From NCBI GenBank assembly GCA_019661845.1, contig JAIFWL010000026.1, positions 1-5,703 of the forward strand: DNA of 5,703 nucleotides, given 5' to 3'. The notes under the pieces were generated by a model that had not been told where the DNA came from, searched no databases, and saw only the letters and a program-made list of their open reading frames with translations. This DNA comes from Candidatus Parcubacteria bacterium (lineage in GTDB: Bacteria; Patescibacteriota; Minisyncoccia; Phycocordibacterales; Zambryskibacteraceae). Below, piece by piece: positions 5,258-5,703 of the stretch. How positions within the stretch are numbered: position 1 is the stretch's first letter; each line of letters begins with the position of its first letter. A program made the translations under genes and the position numbers.

Positions 5258-5310
5258 AGGCTTACCGCCTAGAACTGATGTTGAATCAGTTCGGATGGTA
5301 AGCCTTTTCG
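5258..5310 (+). terminator. Long intrinsic terminator after the 140-aa gene
   Basis: AGGCTTACC (5258-5266) pairs with GGTAAGCCT (5297-5305) and, inside it, GAACTGAT (5272-5279) pairs with ATCAGTTC (5285-5292) around a GTTGA loop. The bases between the two stems (GCCTA and GGAT) can partly pair too. The hairpin runs into TTTTCGTTT, a U-rich tail on the plus strand. It lies about 60 bases after the stop and just before the SemiSWEET promoter, so it separates the two units. The 5197-5257 stretch shows no other feature. Confidence 0.85.
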
Positions 5311-5328
5311 TTTATCTCACTTTCATCA

Positions 5329-5337
5329 TGTTATAAT
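5329..5337 (+). promoter_or_regulatory. Extended -10 promoter of the SemiSWEET gene, predicted leaderless start
   Basis: TGT followed by a perfect TATAAT (5332-5337) ends six bases before the ATG at 5344, so transcription should begin at or next to the start codon. No good -35 is visible and there is no SD (TTCCAC precedes the ATG). This is the third instance of the same arrangement in the window. Confidence 0.7.
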
Positions 5338-5343
5338 TTCCAC

Positions 5344-5649
5344 ATGGTCTTTCATCATGTGAAGTCGCAGAGGCGAATTGCTAAAGGCATTAAGCATCCT
5401 GTCTTAGACAAAGTAGTCTACTGTGCAGGAATAATTTCCCTCACCATGATGGCTCCTCAACTCTGGCTCATCTACCACACTCACAACGCTAGTGGCTTAG
5501 CACCCATCTCGTGGTTTACTCTCGCTCTTATGGATATCCCGTGGATTATTTATGGTTATGTGCACAAGGAGAAGCCTCTCGTCTTCATCTACACCATGTG
5601 GCTTATCTCGAACTCACTCGTATTTATAGGCTCAGTCTTGTACGGGTGA
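5344..5649 (+). CDS. SemiSWEET / PQ-loop (MtN3-type) transporter
   Basis: The 101-residue protein has a basic N-terminal tail (1-22) and three transmembrane helices, about 23-44, 54-73 and 78-100, the triple-helix bundle of bacterial SemiSWEETs, which work as dimers. Family marks are the PQ of MMAPQLWLIYHTHNASGL (35-52) at the end of helix 1, then ISWFTLALMDIPWIIYG (55-71) with Trp67, and Asn90 in helix 3 (MWLISN). A Trp and an Asn in comparable helices line the sugar pocket in characterised SemiSWEETs; that match is by eye. The family passes mono- or disaccharides across the inner membrane by facilitated diffusion. Length is slightly above the usual 85-95 because of the N-terminal tail. An internal ATG that would shorten the tail is absent before helix 1. 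The start is set by the TATAAT six bases upstream. The substrate is unknown. Confidence 0.88.
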   Translation: MVFHHVKSQRRIAKGIKHPVLDKVVYCAGIISLTMMAPQLWLIYHTHNASGLAPISWFTLALMDIPWIIYGYVHKEKPLVFIYTMWLISNSLVFIGSVLYG

Positions 5650-5650
5650 A

Positions 5651-5686
5651 ATGCAAAGCGCCTCTCTTGCGAGTGGCGCTTTGCGT
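5651..5686 (+). terminator. Hairpin directly after the SemiSWEET gene, possible terminator
   Basis: GCAAAGCGCC (5653-5662) pairs perfectly with GGCGCTTTGC (5675-5684); an outer A-T and T-G pair and an inner CTC/GAG extend it. It begins three bases after the stop codon, as does the hairpin behind pyrG. No T run follows on the plus strand (GTATATAATCCCC), so it is not a classical intrinsic terminator. Termination or 3'-end protection is inferred. Confidence 0.6.
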
Positions 5687-5687
5687 A

Positions 5688-5693
5688 TATAAT
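5688..5693 (+). promoter_or_regulatory. Possible -10 box for the next gene, beyond the window
   Basis: A perfect TATAAT immediately follows the hairpin after the SemiSWEET gene. A TG lies four bases before it rather than at the exact extended -10 position, and there is no clear -35. No start codon is visible before the window ends, so the gene it might serve cannot be seen. Confidence 0.35.
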
Positions 5694-5703
5694 CCCCTCT
5701 TTC

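Noticed and set aside
1..5703. CRISPR array, insertion sequence, attachment site, rRNA or tandem repeat
   Set aside because: No regularly spaced repeats, terminal inverted repeats with target duplications, transposase or integrase genes, or rRNA-like sequence were seen on reading both strands.

Overview
The window reads as a compact, bacterial chromosome segment of moderate G+C. Genes lie almost end to end, mostly on the + strand. Together, the lack of Shine-Dalgarno (SD) sequences before most genes, the very short intergenic gaps, a divergent but complete CTP synthase, and small PspC and SemiSWEET-type membrane proteins suggest a small-genome lineage such as Patescibacteria/CPR (Parcubacteria-like). 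That assignment is inference from gene style and recalled family resemblance; no marker such as rRNA is present.

Layout. Bases 1-108 hold the C-terminal end of an unidentified membrane protein. A PspC-domain protein (129-329) and pyrG, CTP synthase (348-1988), follow. A perfect 13-bp hairpin (1992-2021) separates pyrG from a convergent minus-strand gene for a 60-residue helical protein of unknown function (2055-2237). Next is a CPA2/KefB-type cation:proton antiporter with a C-terminal TrkA-N domain (2345-4036). It is joined by an ATGA overlap to a 206-residue protein with a Cys-His arrangement like transglutaminase/papain-type enzymes (4033-4653). A second orphan gene of 140 residues (4774-5196) has its own consensus promoter, a structured leader, a strong SD and a long intrinsic terminator (5258-5310). 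The window ends with a SemiSWEET/PQ-loop transporter (5344-5649), a hairpin, and a possible promoter of the next gene.

Two styles of gene start coexist. Three genes (PspC, pyrG, SemiSWEET) have an extended -10 box (TGnTAnnnT) ending exactly 6-7 bases before the ATG, with no SD. They are therefore predicted to be transcribed as leaderless mRNAs. The two orphan genes instead have a -35/-10 pair spaced 17 bases, a leader of about 45-85 bases that can fold, a GGAGG ribosome site, a strong hairpin after the gene, and visibly higher G+C. They look like self-contained cassettes set among housekeeping genes.

Functionally, pyrG supplies CTP and the antiporter with its coupled partner probably concerns ion/pH homeostasis. 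The SemiSWEET protein may move small sugars, and the PspC protein is a membrane component of envelope-stress type. There is no sign of a defence island, CRISPR array, transposon, or RNA gene.
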